64,000 nt of DNA from Candidatus Villigracilis vicinus (lineage in GTDB: Bacteria > Chloroflexota > Anaerolineae > Anaerolineales > Villigracilaceae), in NCBI GenBank assembly GCA_016721315.1, contig JADKIL010000007.1:174282-238281 (forward strand). The letters are read 5' to 3'. Below, one piece after another: positions 8,086 to 17,606 of the stretch (positions are counted from its first letter, which is position 1; each line of letters opens with the position of its first letter). The notes below the pieces were generated by a model. That model saw only the letters and a list, made by a program, of their open reading frames with translations. It ran no database searches and was not told the DNA's origin. Both the position numbers and the translations under genes were made by a program.

Positions 8086-10881
8086 TTACTTTGCTTCCCG
8101 CTCCCACAGTTCTCTTGCAATGACCTCCTGGTCTACAGGAAGCTTATCGAAGCGCACACCGACCGCATTGTAGATGGCATTGGTGATGGCTGGTGTGGTT
8201 GGAATGCTGGAGATTTCACCAACCCCTTTGGCTCCGTATGGACCTGCGGCAATAGGGTGTTCAACAATAATGGCGGTGATCTCCGGAGTAAGCATGATAC
8301 CCGGCACACGATAGCGCGCAAGACGGTCTGTAACCACATTGCCGTCTTCTACGATAAAGTCTTCAGTGAGACAGTTACCCAAACCCATCATCACGCCGCC
8401 TTCCACCTGCCCCTGCAACCCTAGTGGATTGATCGCCATGCCCACATCATTGGCAGAGACCACTCGCAGCACACGCACCTCACCGGTACGTTTGTTCACT
8501 TCCACTTCGGCGGCTTGTACTCCGAACGAGAAGGCAAAGTGCATGTCACCACCTGTGCCGAGCGGCTGGGTCTTGGGCGCTTCATATTCATAACGGACAC
8601 GCGGCTGCTGCCCCATTGCCAGCATTTCTTTGTACACTTGGGGATACGTTAACACATTCCCGTTGACTCGAACCACACCCTCTTCAAAGCGAATCTGCTC
8701 CGGGCGCACATCAAATTTTTCTGCCAAGGAAGCAGATATCTGATCGCGCAAGGTTTTTGCCGCGTAACGGGAAGCATTGCCCGTCACGAACGTCTGGCGG
8801 GATGCAGTGGTGGGACCACCATTGGGCGTCAGGTCAGTATCCATCACCAACACACGGACTGCTTCCGGGCTGACACCTAATTCTTCGGCAACGGTCAAAC
8901 GCATTACGGTCACCAGCCCCTGCCCCAGTTCAGCTGCCGAGCTGCGCACCTGGAAGGTGCCATCTTCATATAGTTCCACATCCGCGCCGGAAATATCAGG
9001 AGCACCGCCGCCCAAGCCGGTGTTCTTGTATGCCGATGCAAAGCCCCAGGCACGCACCAGGTTCGGGTTGGTCGCATCAACTTTCGGGGTGAAAGGAGCG
9101 GGGTCAAATGTCCGCATTTGCGCATTGACACGGTCAATACATTCCGTCAAGCCGACCGACTCTTTCAATTGCTGTCCGGTGTTCGTTACACTCCCTACAT
9201 GCAATGCGTTCATGCGGCGCAATTCAACCGGATCGATATTTAATGTTTCGGCGAGTTTATCCATCATGGTTTCAACGGCAAATGCAGATTGAGTCACGCC
9301 AAAACCGCGGAAGGCTCCCGCGGGTGGATTATTCGTGTACATGGCATAGCAATCGGCACGCACATTTTCAATATCATATGGACCGGCAGAATGCGTAGTG
9401 GCGCGGGTCATCACTTTCTCTCCAAGAGATGCGTATGCGCCGGTATCGCCATAGAGTTCAGTTTCTGCTGCAACCAGCCTGCCGTCTTTCATTGCGCCGA
9501 GCTTGACTCGAATCTGTGTGGCATGCCGTTTGGGATGGACAAGCAAACTTTCCTGGCGATCAAACAACAACTTGACCGGTCGCCCGGTAAGATTGGCAAG
9601 CATGGCAGTATGGATCTGTCCCATTACGTCTTCCTTGCCGCCAAAACCGCCGCCCATCAATTGACCGACAATTCGAATACGCGACTCGTCCCAGCCCAAC
9701 ACACGCGCAACCTGAGTCCGGTCTTGGTATGGGATCTGCGAACCGACATAGATCTCCATACGCCCATCTGCAAGCGGCACAGCAATGCTGCACTCCGGTT
9801 CGATAAAAGCATGGTCAGTGGTCTGTGTATGAAAAGTATGCTCAAGGATCACATCTGCCTTGGCAAAACCCGCATCCATATCACCTTTGCGGACCTTGAT
9901 ATGTTTCAGCAAATTTCCTTTTTCATGGATCTGGGGAACATCTGCCTGGCGAGCCATGACCGGGTTGGTAATGACCGGTTGAAGGTCGAACTCCGCCTCA
10001 ATCAACGCCGCAGCCTGGTCGGCGATTTCCTGGCTTTCTGCCGCCACCACAGCGAGGGCATCACCAACGTAACGTACACGCTCCCCCACACCGACCATGA
10101 CGGGCCAGTCGAAGATGACCAACCCATGATTCTTTTCCGCGGGCACATCCTCGGCAGTGATCACTGCCGCTACGCCTTTCACCGCTTTGGCTTTGGAAAC
10201 ATCCAGTTTCTTCAAAAAACCATGCGGGATCATGGCACGTTTGACCTTGGCATATAACATGCCATCAAATTTCAAGTCGTCGGTATAAATGGCTTGCCCG
10301 GTAACCTTTTCCACGGCTTCAGGACGCAGATGCATACGACCGACCGTTTTATGTTCATGAACAGAGTCTGGAATATGAGTCGGTCTCTGCACAGGCTCGC
10401 CAGTGCGTAAAGCTTGGGCAGCTGCAATGATGGCGTTCTCGATGGAAGGATACCCCGCGCAACGGCAAAGTGTATCTTTCAATGCAAAACGAATATCTTC
10501 ACTATTGGGGTTTGAGTTACGTTTGAGCAGAGCATATGCCGTCATGATCTGACCGGGAATGCAGAATCCGCATTGGACGGCGCCATGCTCTACAAAGGCT
10601 TCTTGCAAGGGATGTAATTTCATCTCTTCGTGAACACGCTGGGCAAGCCCTTCGATGGTGACAATGGTCTTGCCATCCGCGCGCGCAGCCGGGTAAACAC
10701 AGGACATCATTGGCTCACCATCCACGAGGACGGTGCATGCGCCGCATTCGGCTTCTTCACAGCCGATCTTCGTACCGGTCAGCCGCAGCCGTTCTCGCAG
10801 GAGAGTAGATAAGGTTTCACCGGCAAGAGACTCAACTGAATATTGTTTGCCATTAACGTTAAGGGAGATTTGATTGGTCAT
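8086..10881 (-). CDS. xanthine dehydrogenase-family Mo hydroxylase, fused 2Fe-2S and molybdopterin subunits
   Basis: A 931-residue fusion. Residues 1-75 form a plant-type 2Fe-2S ferredoxin with Cys 41, 46, 49 and 61. Residues 80-160 form the second 2Fe-2S domain with CGFC and CRCAGY. The rest is the molybdopterin-binding part: a GKVTGQAIYTDDL-like entry, MGGGFGGKED, PPAGAFRGFG, and GAKGVGE near the C-terminus, where the catalytic Glu is found in this family. The architecture is that of E. coli XdhD, with FAD on a separate subunit encoded just upstream. The expected reaction is hydroxylation of a purine ring (hypoxanthine or xanthine toward urate). It is the last gene of the GntR-importer operon. 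Whether it carries the labile sulfur or selenium ligand cannot be seen. Confidence 0.9.
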   Translation of the reverse strand: MTNQISLNVNGKQYSVESLAGETLSTLLRERLRLTGTKIGCEEAECGACTVLVDGEPMMSCVYPAARADGKTIVTIEGLAQRVHEEMKLHPLQEAFVEHGAVQCGFCIPGQIMTAYALLKRNSNPNSEDIRFALKDTLCRCAGYPSIENAIIAAAQALRTGEPVQRPTHIPDSVHEHKTVGRMHLRPEAVEKVTGQAIYTDDLKFDGMLYAKVKRAMIPHGFLKKLDVSKAKAVKGVAAVITAEDVPAEKNHGLVIFDWPVMVGVGERVRYVGDALAVVAAESQEIADQAAALIEAEFDLQPVITNPVMARQADVPQIHEKGNLLKHIKVRKGDMDAGFAKADVILEHTFHTQTTDHAFIEPECSIAVPLADGRMEIYVGSQIPYQDRTQVARVLGWDESRIRIVGQLMGGGFGGKEDVMGQIHTAMLANLTGRPVKLLFDRQESLLVHPKRHATQIRVKLGAMKDGRLVAAETELYGDTGAYASLGEKVMTRATTHSAGPYDIENVRADCYAMYTNNPPAGAFRGFGVTQSAFAVETMMDKLAETLNIDPVELRRMNALHVGSVTNTGQQLKESVGLTECIDRVNAQMRTFDPAPFTPKVDATNPNLVRAWGFASAYKNTGLGGGAPDISGADVELYEDGTFQVRSSAAELGQGLVTVMRLTVAEELGVSPEAVRVLVMDTDLTPNGGPTTASRQTFVTGNASRYAAKTLRDQISASLAEKFDVRPEQIRFEEGVVRVNGNVLTYPQVYKEMLAMGQQPRVRYEYEAPKTQPLGTGGDMHFAFSFGVQAAEVEVNKRTGEVRVLRVVSANDVGMAINPLGLQGQVEGGVMMGLGNCLTEDFIVEDGNVVTDRLARYRVPGIMLTPEITAIIVEHPIAAGPYGAKGVGEISSIPTTPAITNAIYNAVGVRFDKLPVDQEVIARELWEREAK

Positions 10882-10901
10882 GATTTAATTTTCCTGTGAG
10901 G

Positions 10902-10932
10902 TCAGGTAGTTTTTACAAAATGTACTACCTGA
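10902..10932. other. intergenic hairpin between FAD and Mo subunit genes
   Basis: TCAGGTAGT (10902-10910) is an exact inverted match to ACTACCTGA (10924-10932). The T-run follows on the plus strand, so for the minus-strand operon this is not a standard terminator. It may tune mRNA stability between the two subunit genes. Confidence 0.5.
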
Positions 10933-10969
10933 TTTTTTTCAATTCAGTAAATAGTGCGCCTTATAATAA

Positions 10970-11839
10970 TTATGCCCTATCCCACGCAGTGTAAAGCACA
11001 TCTTTGAACAAACCGCCAACGATGTGTCGGCGATACTCTGCGCTGGCTCTGCGGGCAGAGTCACGGAATTTGGCTTGGGCAAGCAAGGCATCAACACTTT
11101 TGTTGTAATTTTCTTCGGTTAGGGATTTTCCGCGCAAGGCGGCTTCGGCATTCGTGGCACGGAAGGGAGTAGAACCGCCCGGTCCGACAGCGATATGAAT
11201 GTCTTTAACTTCATCTCCATTACGCTCAAGCCAGACACTGCAATTTAAAATAGGCAGGGCAACTCCCTGCGGTCGCATAATACGCTTGAAACAGGATGCT
11301 TGATGAGCAGCGGCAAGCGGCACATGAAACCCGACAATGATCTCTTTAGTCTTATCAATGGCAGATTTGCCAGGTCCGGCAAATAAAGAAGTGAAAGGAA
11401 TTCGACGTATCCCCAGGTCGTTCGCTACTTCTGCAACGGCTTCCAAAGCGGTAAGAGCAATGGTCCCATCGGCAGCAGGCAGGGCATGTGCGACATTGCC
11501 GCCAAGAGTGGCGGTATTGCGGACTTGCGGTCCGGCGATCAAGTTACAGGCTTCGACCAGGGCTTGGGCGTGCGTTGCAGTGAGCGGGTCCAGCGCGACG
11601 CGGTTGACTGGGACGGCAGCACCGATGAAAAGGGAACCGCCCCTAATTTCGAGCACGGTCATCTCATGGACAGAGGTCAGGTCAATTAGTGTGTGAACGG
11701 GAGAATGGCGTCCCTGTTTCAGGTCAAGTATCAGATCGGTGCCGCCTGCAATCGGCATGACAGAACCGGGTGCAGATGCAAGGGCTTGAACAGCCTCCGC
11801 AACAGAGACGGGACGTTTGTATTCCTGCCAAAGGTTCAT
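10970..11839 (-). CDS. FAD-binding subunit of the xanthine dehydrogenase-family enzyme (YgfM-like)
   Basis: A 289-residue protein of the CO dehydrogenase/xanthine dehydrogenase medium-subunit family. The FAD-binding PCMH domain shows MPIAGGTDLILDLK near residue 30 and RNTATLGGNVAHALPAAD near 107, the two FAD pyrophosphate loops. A C-terminal CO_deh_flav_C domain includes RRASAEYRRHIVGGL. It passes electrons from the Fe-S clusters of the 931-residue subunit to an acceptor such as NAD+ or ferredoxin. It lies between the importer ATPase gene and the Mo subunit with gaps of 99 and 88 bases, the same subunit split as E. coli XdhD plus YgfM. Confidence 0.9.
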   Translation of the reverse strand: MNLWQEYKRPVSVAEAVQALASAPGSVMPIAGGTDLILDLKQGRHSPVHTLIDLTSVHEMTVLEIRGGSLFIGAAVPVNRVALDPLTATHAQALVEACNLIAGPQVRNTATLGGNVAHALPAADGTIALTALEAVAEVANDLGIRRIPFTSLFAGPGKSAIDKTKEIIVGFHVPLAAAHQASCFKRIMRPQGVALPILNCSVWLERNGDEVKDIHIAVGPGGSTPFRATNAEAALRGKSLTEENYNKSVDALLAQAKFRDSARRASAEYRRHIVGGLFKDVLYTAWDRA

Positions 11840-11880
11840 AGGTGGTGTCCTCTTTCTAATTGAACGGCGGCACTTTTCGA

Positions 11881-11894
11881 TGAGCGTTCGCTCA
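11881..11894. other. short palindrome upstream of the FAD subunit gene
   Basis: TGAGCGTTCGCTCA is a perfect 14-base palindrome inside a GC-rich stretch flanked by CGGCG and CGCCG, in the 99-base gap after the importer ATPase gene. It may form an mRNA hairpin or bind a protein. No other copy was noticed. Confidence 0.35.
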
Positions 11895-11938
11895 ACGCCG
11901 CTGGTTTTACAGCGACCACCGAACCGATGGATATTATT

Positions 11939-13507
11939 TTATTTTACAACAACGCTCTCTTCCGGGTGAACACCCGCCATGAGCAAACCAAGTTTTTCAG
12001 GCGTGGCTTGATCGCGCGGGACGATATCCATAACACGCCCTTCATAAAGGACGGCGATACGATCAGAGAGAGCGAGAATTTCATCGAGGTCTTCAGAAAT
12101 AAGCATGATGGCAACGCCTTTGCGGCGCTGTTCGAGCAATTGCTCACGGACGTATTCAGTTGCCCCGATATCCAGCCCGCGGGTGGGCTGGGCTGCAATG
12201 ATCACACGCGGCGTGCGGTAAATCTCACGCGCAAGTACCACCTTTTGAATATTGCCCCCAGAGAGGTTCTTCGCCAGGGTTTCACGCGAAGGGGTTTTTA
12301 CGTGGAAGTTCTTGATCAGTTCATCGGCATGCCGGGAGATTTCACCAAGGTTTAGAAACCCCGAACGGGAATAAGGTTTCTTTTCGTGTTCGCGTAAGAT
12401 CATGTTCTCAGCGATGGTGAATTCCTTGATAACTCCATCGCGCATGCGTTCTTCGGGAATGTAGGAAAGCATTCGGTCGGTAAGGGCGGCAGGCGAAAGC
12501 CCGGTGACATCCTTGCCTTCGAGGAAGACCTGCCCTCCGGTCGCTTTTCGCAACCCTGCAATTGTTTCTGCCAGTTCACGCTGTCCGTTGCCAGATACAC
12601 CTGCAACACCTAAAATTTCACCGGAATGAACGTCGAAGGTCACACCGCGTAAACCGGGTGTACCACGATCGCTGCCGCAAGATACGCCTTTTACCTCAAG
12701 ACGCGCTTCGCCGCGCTCCACGTTGCCGCGATCTGGGGTGAAGCCGACTTCGCGTCCCACCATCCAGTTGGCAAGGTCTTGCTTGGTGATCTCTGAGGTT
12801 GGGCGAGTGCCGATCTTACGTCCATCACGCAGCACAGTCACGCGATGGCTGATCTCGACCACTTCATGTAATTTATGAGAAATGAAAATAAGTGCATGCC
12901 CATCCTTCACCATTTGCCGCATAATGACGAATAACTCGTCCACTTCCTGCGGGGTGAGCACAGCCGTCGGCTCGTCGAGGATGAGTAATGCCGCGCCGCG
13001 GTATAAGGCTTTGATGATCTCTACGCGCTGCTGCTGACCCACGGATAACTGCCAGACATATGCGTTCGGATCGATACGCAGACCATAGATATCTGCAAGT
13101 TCCACGATCCGCTTTGAGACCTGATCCAGATCGGTTAACAATCCCCGAGTAGACGGCAGACCGAGCGCCACATTTTCTGCCACGGTCAGGGTTGGCACCA
13201 GCATAAAGTGCTGATGGATCATCCCAATACCCAGATTAATCGAGTCATTGGGCGATGCAATAACAACGGGTTTACCATTCAAAAGGACTTCACCTTCATC
13301 CGGTTTATACAAGCCGTACAAGATCTTCATCAACGTGCTTTTTCCTGCTCCGTTCTCGCCCAATAGGGCATGAACTTCGCCGGAGTGCACATCAAAATCG
13401 ATATGATCACTGGCTAACACACCGGGAAAGCGTTTTGTAATGCCGCGCATTTCCAGGCTGTCGATCCGGGTACGACCCGAAGGGAGCTTGTTCGCTTGAT
13501 CCGTCAT
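11939..13507 (-). CDS. nucleoside ABC importer, double ATP-binding protein (system 1)
   Basis: A 522-residue tandem ATPase of the ribose/BMP-type importer class. Domain 1 (about 10-250) has Walker A GENGAGKST, signature LSVGQQQRVEI and Walker B LLILDEPTAVLT. Domain 2 (260-520) has the degenerate Walker A region VAGVSGNGQ, signature LSGGNIQKV and AQPTRGLDIG, as usual in this family. I chose the ATG at 13507 because GAGGA precedes it by 7 bases. The longer frame from 13567 begins inside a strong hairpin and adds 20 residues that look like leader sequence. It powers the two permeases upstream and probably imports purine nucleosides or bases; the substrate is inferred from its xdh neighbours. Confidence 0.92.
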   Translation of the reverse strand: MTDQANKLPSGRTRIDSLEMRGITKRFPGVLASDHIDFDVHSGEVHALLGENGAGKSTLMKILYGLYKPDEGEVLLNGKPVVIASPNDSINLGIGMIHQHFMLVPTLTVAENVALGLPSTRGLLTDLDQVSKRIVELADIYGLRIDPNAYVWQLSVGQQQRVEIIKALYRGAALLILDEPTAVLTPQEVDELFVIMRQMVKDGHALIFISHKLHEVVEISHRVTVLRDGRKIGTRPTSEITKQDLANWMVGREVGFTPDRGNVERGEARLEVKGVSCGSDRGTPGLRGVTFDVHSGEILGVAGVSGNGQRELAETIAGLRKATGGQVFLEGKDVTGLSPAALTDRMLSYIPEERMRDGVIKEFTIAENMILREHEKKPYSRSGFLNLGEISRHADELIKNFHVKTPSRETLAKNLSGGNIQKVVLAREIYRTPRVIIAAQPTRGLDIGATEYVREQLLEQRRKGVAIMLISEDLDEILALSDRIAVLYEGRVMDIVPRDQATPEKLGLLMAGVHPEESVVVK

Positions 13508-13530
13508 AGCGTCATCCTCATGAAATTCCA

Positions 13531-13567
13531 GAATGGCTTCGGAAGCTGGTTCAGCTTCCGAAGCCAT
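13531..13567. other. stable intercistronic hairpin after the BMP gene (system 1)
   Basis: AATGGCTTCGGAAGCTG pairs with CAGCTTCCGAAGCCATT around a 3-base loop, between the BMP lipoprotein stop and the ATPase start. There is no T-run. A 3' stabilising hairpin that raises binding-protein mRNA over the downstream genes is the likely role. The second importer operon has one at the matching place. Confidence 0.75.
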
Positions 13568-13581
13568 TACTTAATTACAGG

Positions 13582-14649
13582 TTACGGCAGGGTGATCGTG
13601 ATGGTGCCGTCGATAATTCCCTGAATAGTGGACTCAGCCAAAGCCTTGGCTTCATCGGGTAGGGCATAATCGGCATTGAATTCGACAACTTCGCCGCCAT
13701 TGGCGAGGTCAGCCTTGAAGGACTGTCCGCCCAGGGTACCGGCATCGATCAACGCAAGCATTTCGTGGAGGGCAACTTCCCAATGATAGACCTGGCTGGC
13801 AACCACAATGGTCGGTGCAAGGGAGGTCTGATTGGATTGGGTACCAAACCACAAAGCACCAGCTTCTTCTGCTTTGCCGATCGCGCCTACAACCATCTGA
13901 GCAGAACCGGTCATTACATCTGCACCAGCGGAGATATGAGTCGTCGCCGCTTCAGAGGCAAGCGCCACGTCCGAGAAAGAGCCGATGTAGTTCACGTTCA
14001 CAACGGCTGCCGGGTTGGTCGCCAACACACCAGCTTTGAAGCCATCCACATAAAGTTTCGCATCGCCCACTTCGATGGGTCCTACAACGCCGATGGTTCC
14101 AGATTTGGAAAGGGTCGCAGCCAACACGCCGTTGACGTAGCCGCCTTCCTGTGAAGCCGCTTCATACGCGAAGATATTGGGCTGTCCAAAGGTTTCAGCG
14201 GTGGTGCCCCAGGCAAAGCTGGTTTCGGGGAAGTCAGGAGCGATCTCCTGCAATGAGGAGCCGTATTGTGAACCATGCGCGATCACAAGGTCGTAGCCCT
14301 GTGAAGCGTAATCGCGGATCGCCGCAGCGGCATCATCCACAACGAACATGTTCTCGGAGTACACGATCTCGAACATCTCAGGTCCGCCCATTTCTTCTTG
14401 AATGCGCATCAGGGCATCGTACATGCTCTGGCTGAACGCAAGATCATTGATGGCACTCGGCATCACCACAGCCACGCGGAAGGGTTCCGCAGGGGCGGCT
14501 TCGGTGGCTGCTTCCGTAGCAGCGGCTTCCGTCGCCGGAGCTTCAGTGGCTTCAGCGGGGGCTTCGGTAGCGGCGGGAGCACCACAAGCGCTCAGCACGA
14601 GTGAGAGCGCCACGATCAGGGTCAAAATCCAAGCAAACTTTTTCATCAT
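13582..14649 (-). CDS. BMP family nucleoside-binding lipoprotein (system 1)
   Basis: A 355-residue lipoprotein. The signal peptide MKKFAWILTLIVALSLVLSAC ends in lipobox LSAC, followed by a ~35-residue spacer of repeated A-T-E-A/P units. The mature domain from residue ~55 follows the BMP/PnrA (Med) fold: RVAVVMPSAINDLAFSQSMYDAL, then YDLVIAHGSQYGSSLQEIA, and a late ADVMTGSAQM segment. This class binds nucleosides outside the membrane and delivers them to the permeases. Its gene lies third of the ABC genes, after both permeases and before the ATPase, unlike system 2 where it is first. The closest substrate type (guanosine, inosine or a base) cannot be told. Confidence 0.92.
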   Translation of the reverse strand: MMKKFAWILTLIVALSLVLSACGAPAATEAPAEATEAPATEAAATEAATEAAPAEPFRVAVVMPSAINDLAFSQSMYDALMRIQEEMGGPEMFEIVYSENMFVVDDAAAAIRDYASQGYDLVIAHGSQYGSSLQEIAPDFPETSFAWGTTAETFGQPNIFAYEAASQEGGYVNGVLAATLSKSGTIGVVGPIEVGDAKLYVDGFKAGVLATNPAAVVNVNYIGSFSDVALASEAATTHISAGADVMTGSAQMVVGAIGKAEEAGALWFGTQSNQTSLAPTIVVASQVYHWEVALHEMLALIDAGTLGGQSFKADLANGGEVVEFNADYALPDEAKALAESTIQGIIDGTITITLP

Positions 14650-14739
14650 CTTCTCCTATTGTTTATGGAACGAATTGATTTTCAATTTGAACACGGACGT
14701 TGAAGTACACTTTCGATTGAGCTGCCTCCTTACCGGGAT

Positions 14740-15672
14740 TCAACTTTCCCGCTCAAAAGGTTTGGATAAAGCCGATGGAGAACGCACCCTGGAGACGGTC
14801 GCAACCAACACCAGAATTGTCAACACATACGGCATCATGACCGCAATATCAGATGGGATGGGGATACCCAGCACCTGGATCCACAACTGCAAAGAATTAA
14901 CCATGCTGAAAAGCAATGCACCGCCCAACACACCAGCAGGTTTCCAGCCGCCAAAATAAACCAACGCCACGGCAATAAAACCAAGTCCGCTGGTCATGTT
15001 CTGTTGAAAAACATTTAGTAACGCGATCGAAAGCGAAGCCCCCGCAATACCTGAAAGAATGCCGCCCAGGGTTATCGTAAAGTAACGCACCCGCGCCACA
15101 TTCACGCCGAGAGAGTCGGCTGCATCAGGATTCTCACCCACCGCGCGAATCTTCAAACCAAGCGTCGTCTTATTCAAAACGAACCACGCCAGCGGCACAA
15201 GCAAATATGCGCCATACACCAAAATATTCTGGTTGAAGAGAATTTCACCGATCCCTGGAATTTCGCTCAAAACAGGGAAATAAAGCTTCGGGAACCCCTG
15301 TACGGTCTCCACTGTTCCCATCAAACGCTGGAAGAGTAATTCGCTCATTCCCAACCCGAAGAGATAAAACCCAATGCCGCTGATCCCCTGTTGGGCATGC
15401 AGGTTTACAGTCACGAATGCCATTGCCAGCCCCATTGCCGCACCGACAACAATGGCAGCCAACAACCCAAGCCATAAGTTTCCCGTTGTAAACGCCACGT
15501 AGAATGCCGCAAAACAACCAAGCAGCATCTGACCTTCCACACCTAAATTCAACACGCCACTCTTTTGGCTGAACGTTTCACCAATGGCGGCATACAAATA
15601 AGGAGTTGCCAAACGGATACCCGACGCAAGAATGCCGATCAATACCGTGGTGGATAAGAGGTCTGTGATCAT
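14740..15672 (-). CDS. nucleoside ABC importer permease B (system 1)
   Basis: A 310-residue inner-membrane protein of the BPD_transp_2 class (RbsC/LivH-like, YufQ/NupQ type). It has about eight to ten helices. The pattern GETFSQKSGVLNLGVEGQMLLG near residue 30-52 is the diagnostic ERaGvinLgvEG motif. The coupling-helix region VGENPDAADSLGVNVARVRY near 170-190 contacts the ATPase. Its start overlaps the end of the other permease gene by 4 bases, so the pair is translationally coupled, as expected for a heterodimeric channel. Confidence 0.92.
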   Translation of the reverse strand: MITDLLSTTVLIGILASGIRLATPYLYAAIGETFSQKSGVLNLGVEGQMLLGCFAAFYVAFTTGNLWLGLLAAIVVGAAMGLAMAFVTVNLHAQQGISGIGFYLFGLGMSELLFQRLMGTVETVQGFPKLYFPVLSEIPGIGEILFNQNILVYGAYLLVPLAWFVLNKTTLGLKIRAVGENPDAADSLGVNVARVRYFTITLGGILSGIAGASLSIALLNVFQQNMTSGLGFIAVALVYFGGWKPAGVLGGALLFSMVNSLQLWIQVLGIPIPSDIAVMMPYVLTILVLVATVSRVRSPSALSKPFERES

Positions 15673-16817
15673 TGATTCGCCTCTTTCTGGACTTGATTCT
15701 GGTCCTGTTTCGATGGTGCTTCCGCATCTGGAGCTGCCGCCATTCGGCGTCGCTGCCTGCGCCTTCGCCAGATCTCACTGCTCACCACAAAGACAACCAC
15801 CAGACCGTTCAAGACTGTGATCAACGCCGAAGGGACCTGCACCATCCTCTGCATCTTATTCGCCCCTACCAGCAACGCACCAAACAAGATCGACGCCGGA
15901 ATGGACCACAACGGATGCAGCTGCCCAAACAACGCCGCCACGATCCCATTGAAACCCGCTGACCCCGTAAAACCCGAAGCAGACCCGTCCGTGATCATGC
16001 GGTAGTTAACACCATACACTTGCACCGCACCAGCCAACCCGGCAAAAGCACCGCTCAACAACAAAGCCAACACCATATAGCGCGATACTTTGATCCCCGC
16101 ATAACGAGAGGCATGCGGGCTTTGTCCTACTGCACGGATGCGATACCCAAGTGTGGTACGCCATAACAGAATGTAAACCAAAACAGCCAGAATAACGGCG
16201 ATCAATGCACCTGCATGTAACCGAGTAGGCGCCAAACGCGCCAGATGAAATGCATCTTCAAGCCGCGCCGTCTGTGGGATCTTGGAAGCCAACTCTGCCT
16301 GTGAAGGATCGATCATTGGTCCACGCAGCAGGAAATTCATCAACTGCACAGCGATGGCATTCATCATCACCGTGCTCAAAATTTCATTAACGTTGAAGTA
16401 CGCCTTGAGAACGCCCGGTATACCACCCCACACCGCGCCGCCCAAAAAACCAGCGAGCATTGCGAGGGTGATCACCAACCACCCGGGCAGGCCGGTAAAG
16501 GTCAAACCGATCCATGTCGCCAGTACCGCACCAATGATCATCTGTCCTTCGCCGCCGATATTGATCACATCACCGCGGAAAGAGATACAAATACCCAATG
16601 CCACCAGGAGCAATGGTGTAGCCTTTACTAGGGTTTCGGCAAAAGCATTCGTACTGCCAAATGCCCCATCCCACAAAGCGGCGTATGCCTCAATAGGGTT
16701 AACCTTAAGGACAAGCAACATCAGTGCTCCAACCGCCAACGCCGCCAATGTGGCGAGGATCGGTAGTAGTGCGTCAATCAGAGTTTCAAATCGTAATCGC
16801 ATCAAGATATTCCTCAC
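15669..16817 (-). CDS. nucleoside ABC importer permease A (system 1)
   Basis: A 382-residue membrane protein, the larger partner of the permease pair (YufP/NupP-like). It contains RGDVINIGGEGQMIIGAV near residue 80-97 and the coupling-helix motif RIRAVGQSPHASRYAGIKVSRY near 230-250. About ten helices are visible, and a basic Gln-rich C-terminal tail (RRRRQRRR followed by a polar segment) lies in the cytoplasm. It starts 39 bases after the GntR gene, so the regulator and importer share a transcript. Confidence 0.92.
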   Translation of the reverse strand: MRNILMRLRFETLIDALLPILATLAALAVGALMLLVLKVNPIEAYAALWDGAFGSTNAFAETLVKATPLLLVALGICISFRGDVINIGGEGQMIIGAVLATWIGLTFTGLPGWLVITLAMLAGFLGGAVWGGIPGVLKAYFNVNEILSTVMMNAIAVQLMNFLLRGPMIDPSQAELASKIPQTARLEDAFHLARLAPTRLHAGALIAVILAVLVYILLWRTTLGYRIRAVGQSPHASRYAGIKVSRYMVLALLLSGAFAGLAGAVQVYGVNYRMITDGSASGFTGSAGFNGIVAALFGQLHPLWSIPASILFGALLVGANKMQRMVQVPSALITVLNGLVVVFVVSSEIWRRRRQRRRMAAAPDAEAPSKQDQNQVQKEANQ

Positions 16818-16856
16818 AGGCGCTGGATTTTGGTTTAACCGGCACAGATCCGTGGA

Positions 16857-17588
16857 TCAACTCCACGTCTGTACCAAACTCAAACGCAGGACTGAATCGT
16901 CAAAATTGTTCACACCATATGCAATCGGAAGATTGTTCATACCGTAAAAAGTCACATCCAATTGCAAGATCGCTCTTTCTGCCTTGCCCCCCAAATGCTT
17001 AAGTGCGTCTGCACCGATCAGTGTTGAACGAATATCGGTTATGGCAAACGCAATTTTCTGATGGAAATAATTATTGAAAATATCCCGAATGTGAAGTCCC
17101 CCATCCACCTTATCCAATGGCTCGCGCAGCAAGGTTGAAGGTATGGCATTATCCGCCAAAATGACCGCACGTTGGTCGGCACGAAAAACACGCTGAAAAT
17201 GGATCAACTCATCGCCAGGTTCAAGCGCGAGCACAAGCGCTTCTTTTTCAGTGGCGGGTTTACGCTCGATCGAAATCAACTGAATGGACGATTTATACCC
17301 ATTGCCCTCGATCAGCTGCACCAAATCCCAGAGATTTCCAAATTGCGCACTAGCTTCCTTTATACGTGCATTGACAAAGGTACCATTCCCCTGTTTACGA
17401 AGGATCATGCCATTGGCAGCCAATTTGGCAAGCGCTGTCCGCACAGTGGCGCGGCTTACACCCAACTCTTCCGATAGTTCGCTTTCCGAAGGAATGCGAC
17501 TTCCAGGCGAATACGTCCCGTCCCGAATGCGTTCCAGGAGGATCTCATCGACTTGATTGGATACGGTCCGTGTCTGAATGAGATTCAT
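16857..17588 (-). CDS. GntR family (HutC/UTRA subfamily) regulator of purine import
   Basis: A 243-residue regulator. The N-terminal winged helix (residues ~8-72) shows SPGSRIPSESELSEELGVSRATVRTALAKL and QGNGTFV. The C-terminal UTRA effector domain (~95-240) is of the kind that binds small molecules in HutC-type repressors. The gene is first in the operon with permeases, BMP protein, ATPase and xdh subunits. Its own promoter contains the palindrome CGTCTGACG between the -35 and -10 boxes, consistent with autorepression. The same GTCTGAC core occurs before the second importer, ssnA and fhs, which makes this protein the best candidate for a purine-responsive repressor. The effector is unknown. 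Confidence 0.9.
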   Translation of the reverse strand: MNLIQTRTVSNQVDEILLERIRDGTYSPGSRIPSESELSEELGVSRATVRTALAKLAANGMILRKQGNGTFVNARIKEASAQFGNLWDLVQLIEGNGYKSSIQLISIERKPATEKEALVLALEPGDELIHFQRVFRADQRAVILADNAIPSTLLREPLDKVDGGLHIRDIFNNYFHQKIAFAITDIRSTLIGADALKHLGGKAERAILQLDVTFYGMNNLPIAYGVNNFDDSVLRLSLVQTWS

Positions 17589-17606
17589 AATTAGGTTTAT
17601 GGTAAG

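Noticed and set aside
9289..10257. 322-codon plus-strand open frame
   Set aside because: Antisense to the molybdenum hydroxylase gene, whose cofactor motifs are intact.
13508..13567. N-terminal 20-codon extension of the system 1 ATPase
   Set aside because: It starts within a perfect hairpin, and a better ATG with ribosome site lies at 13507.
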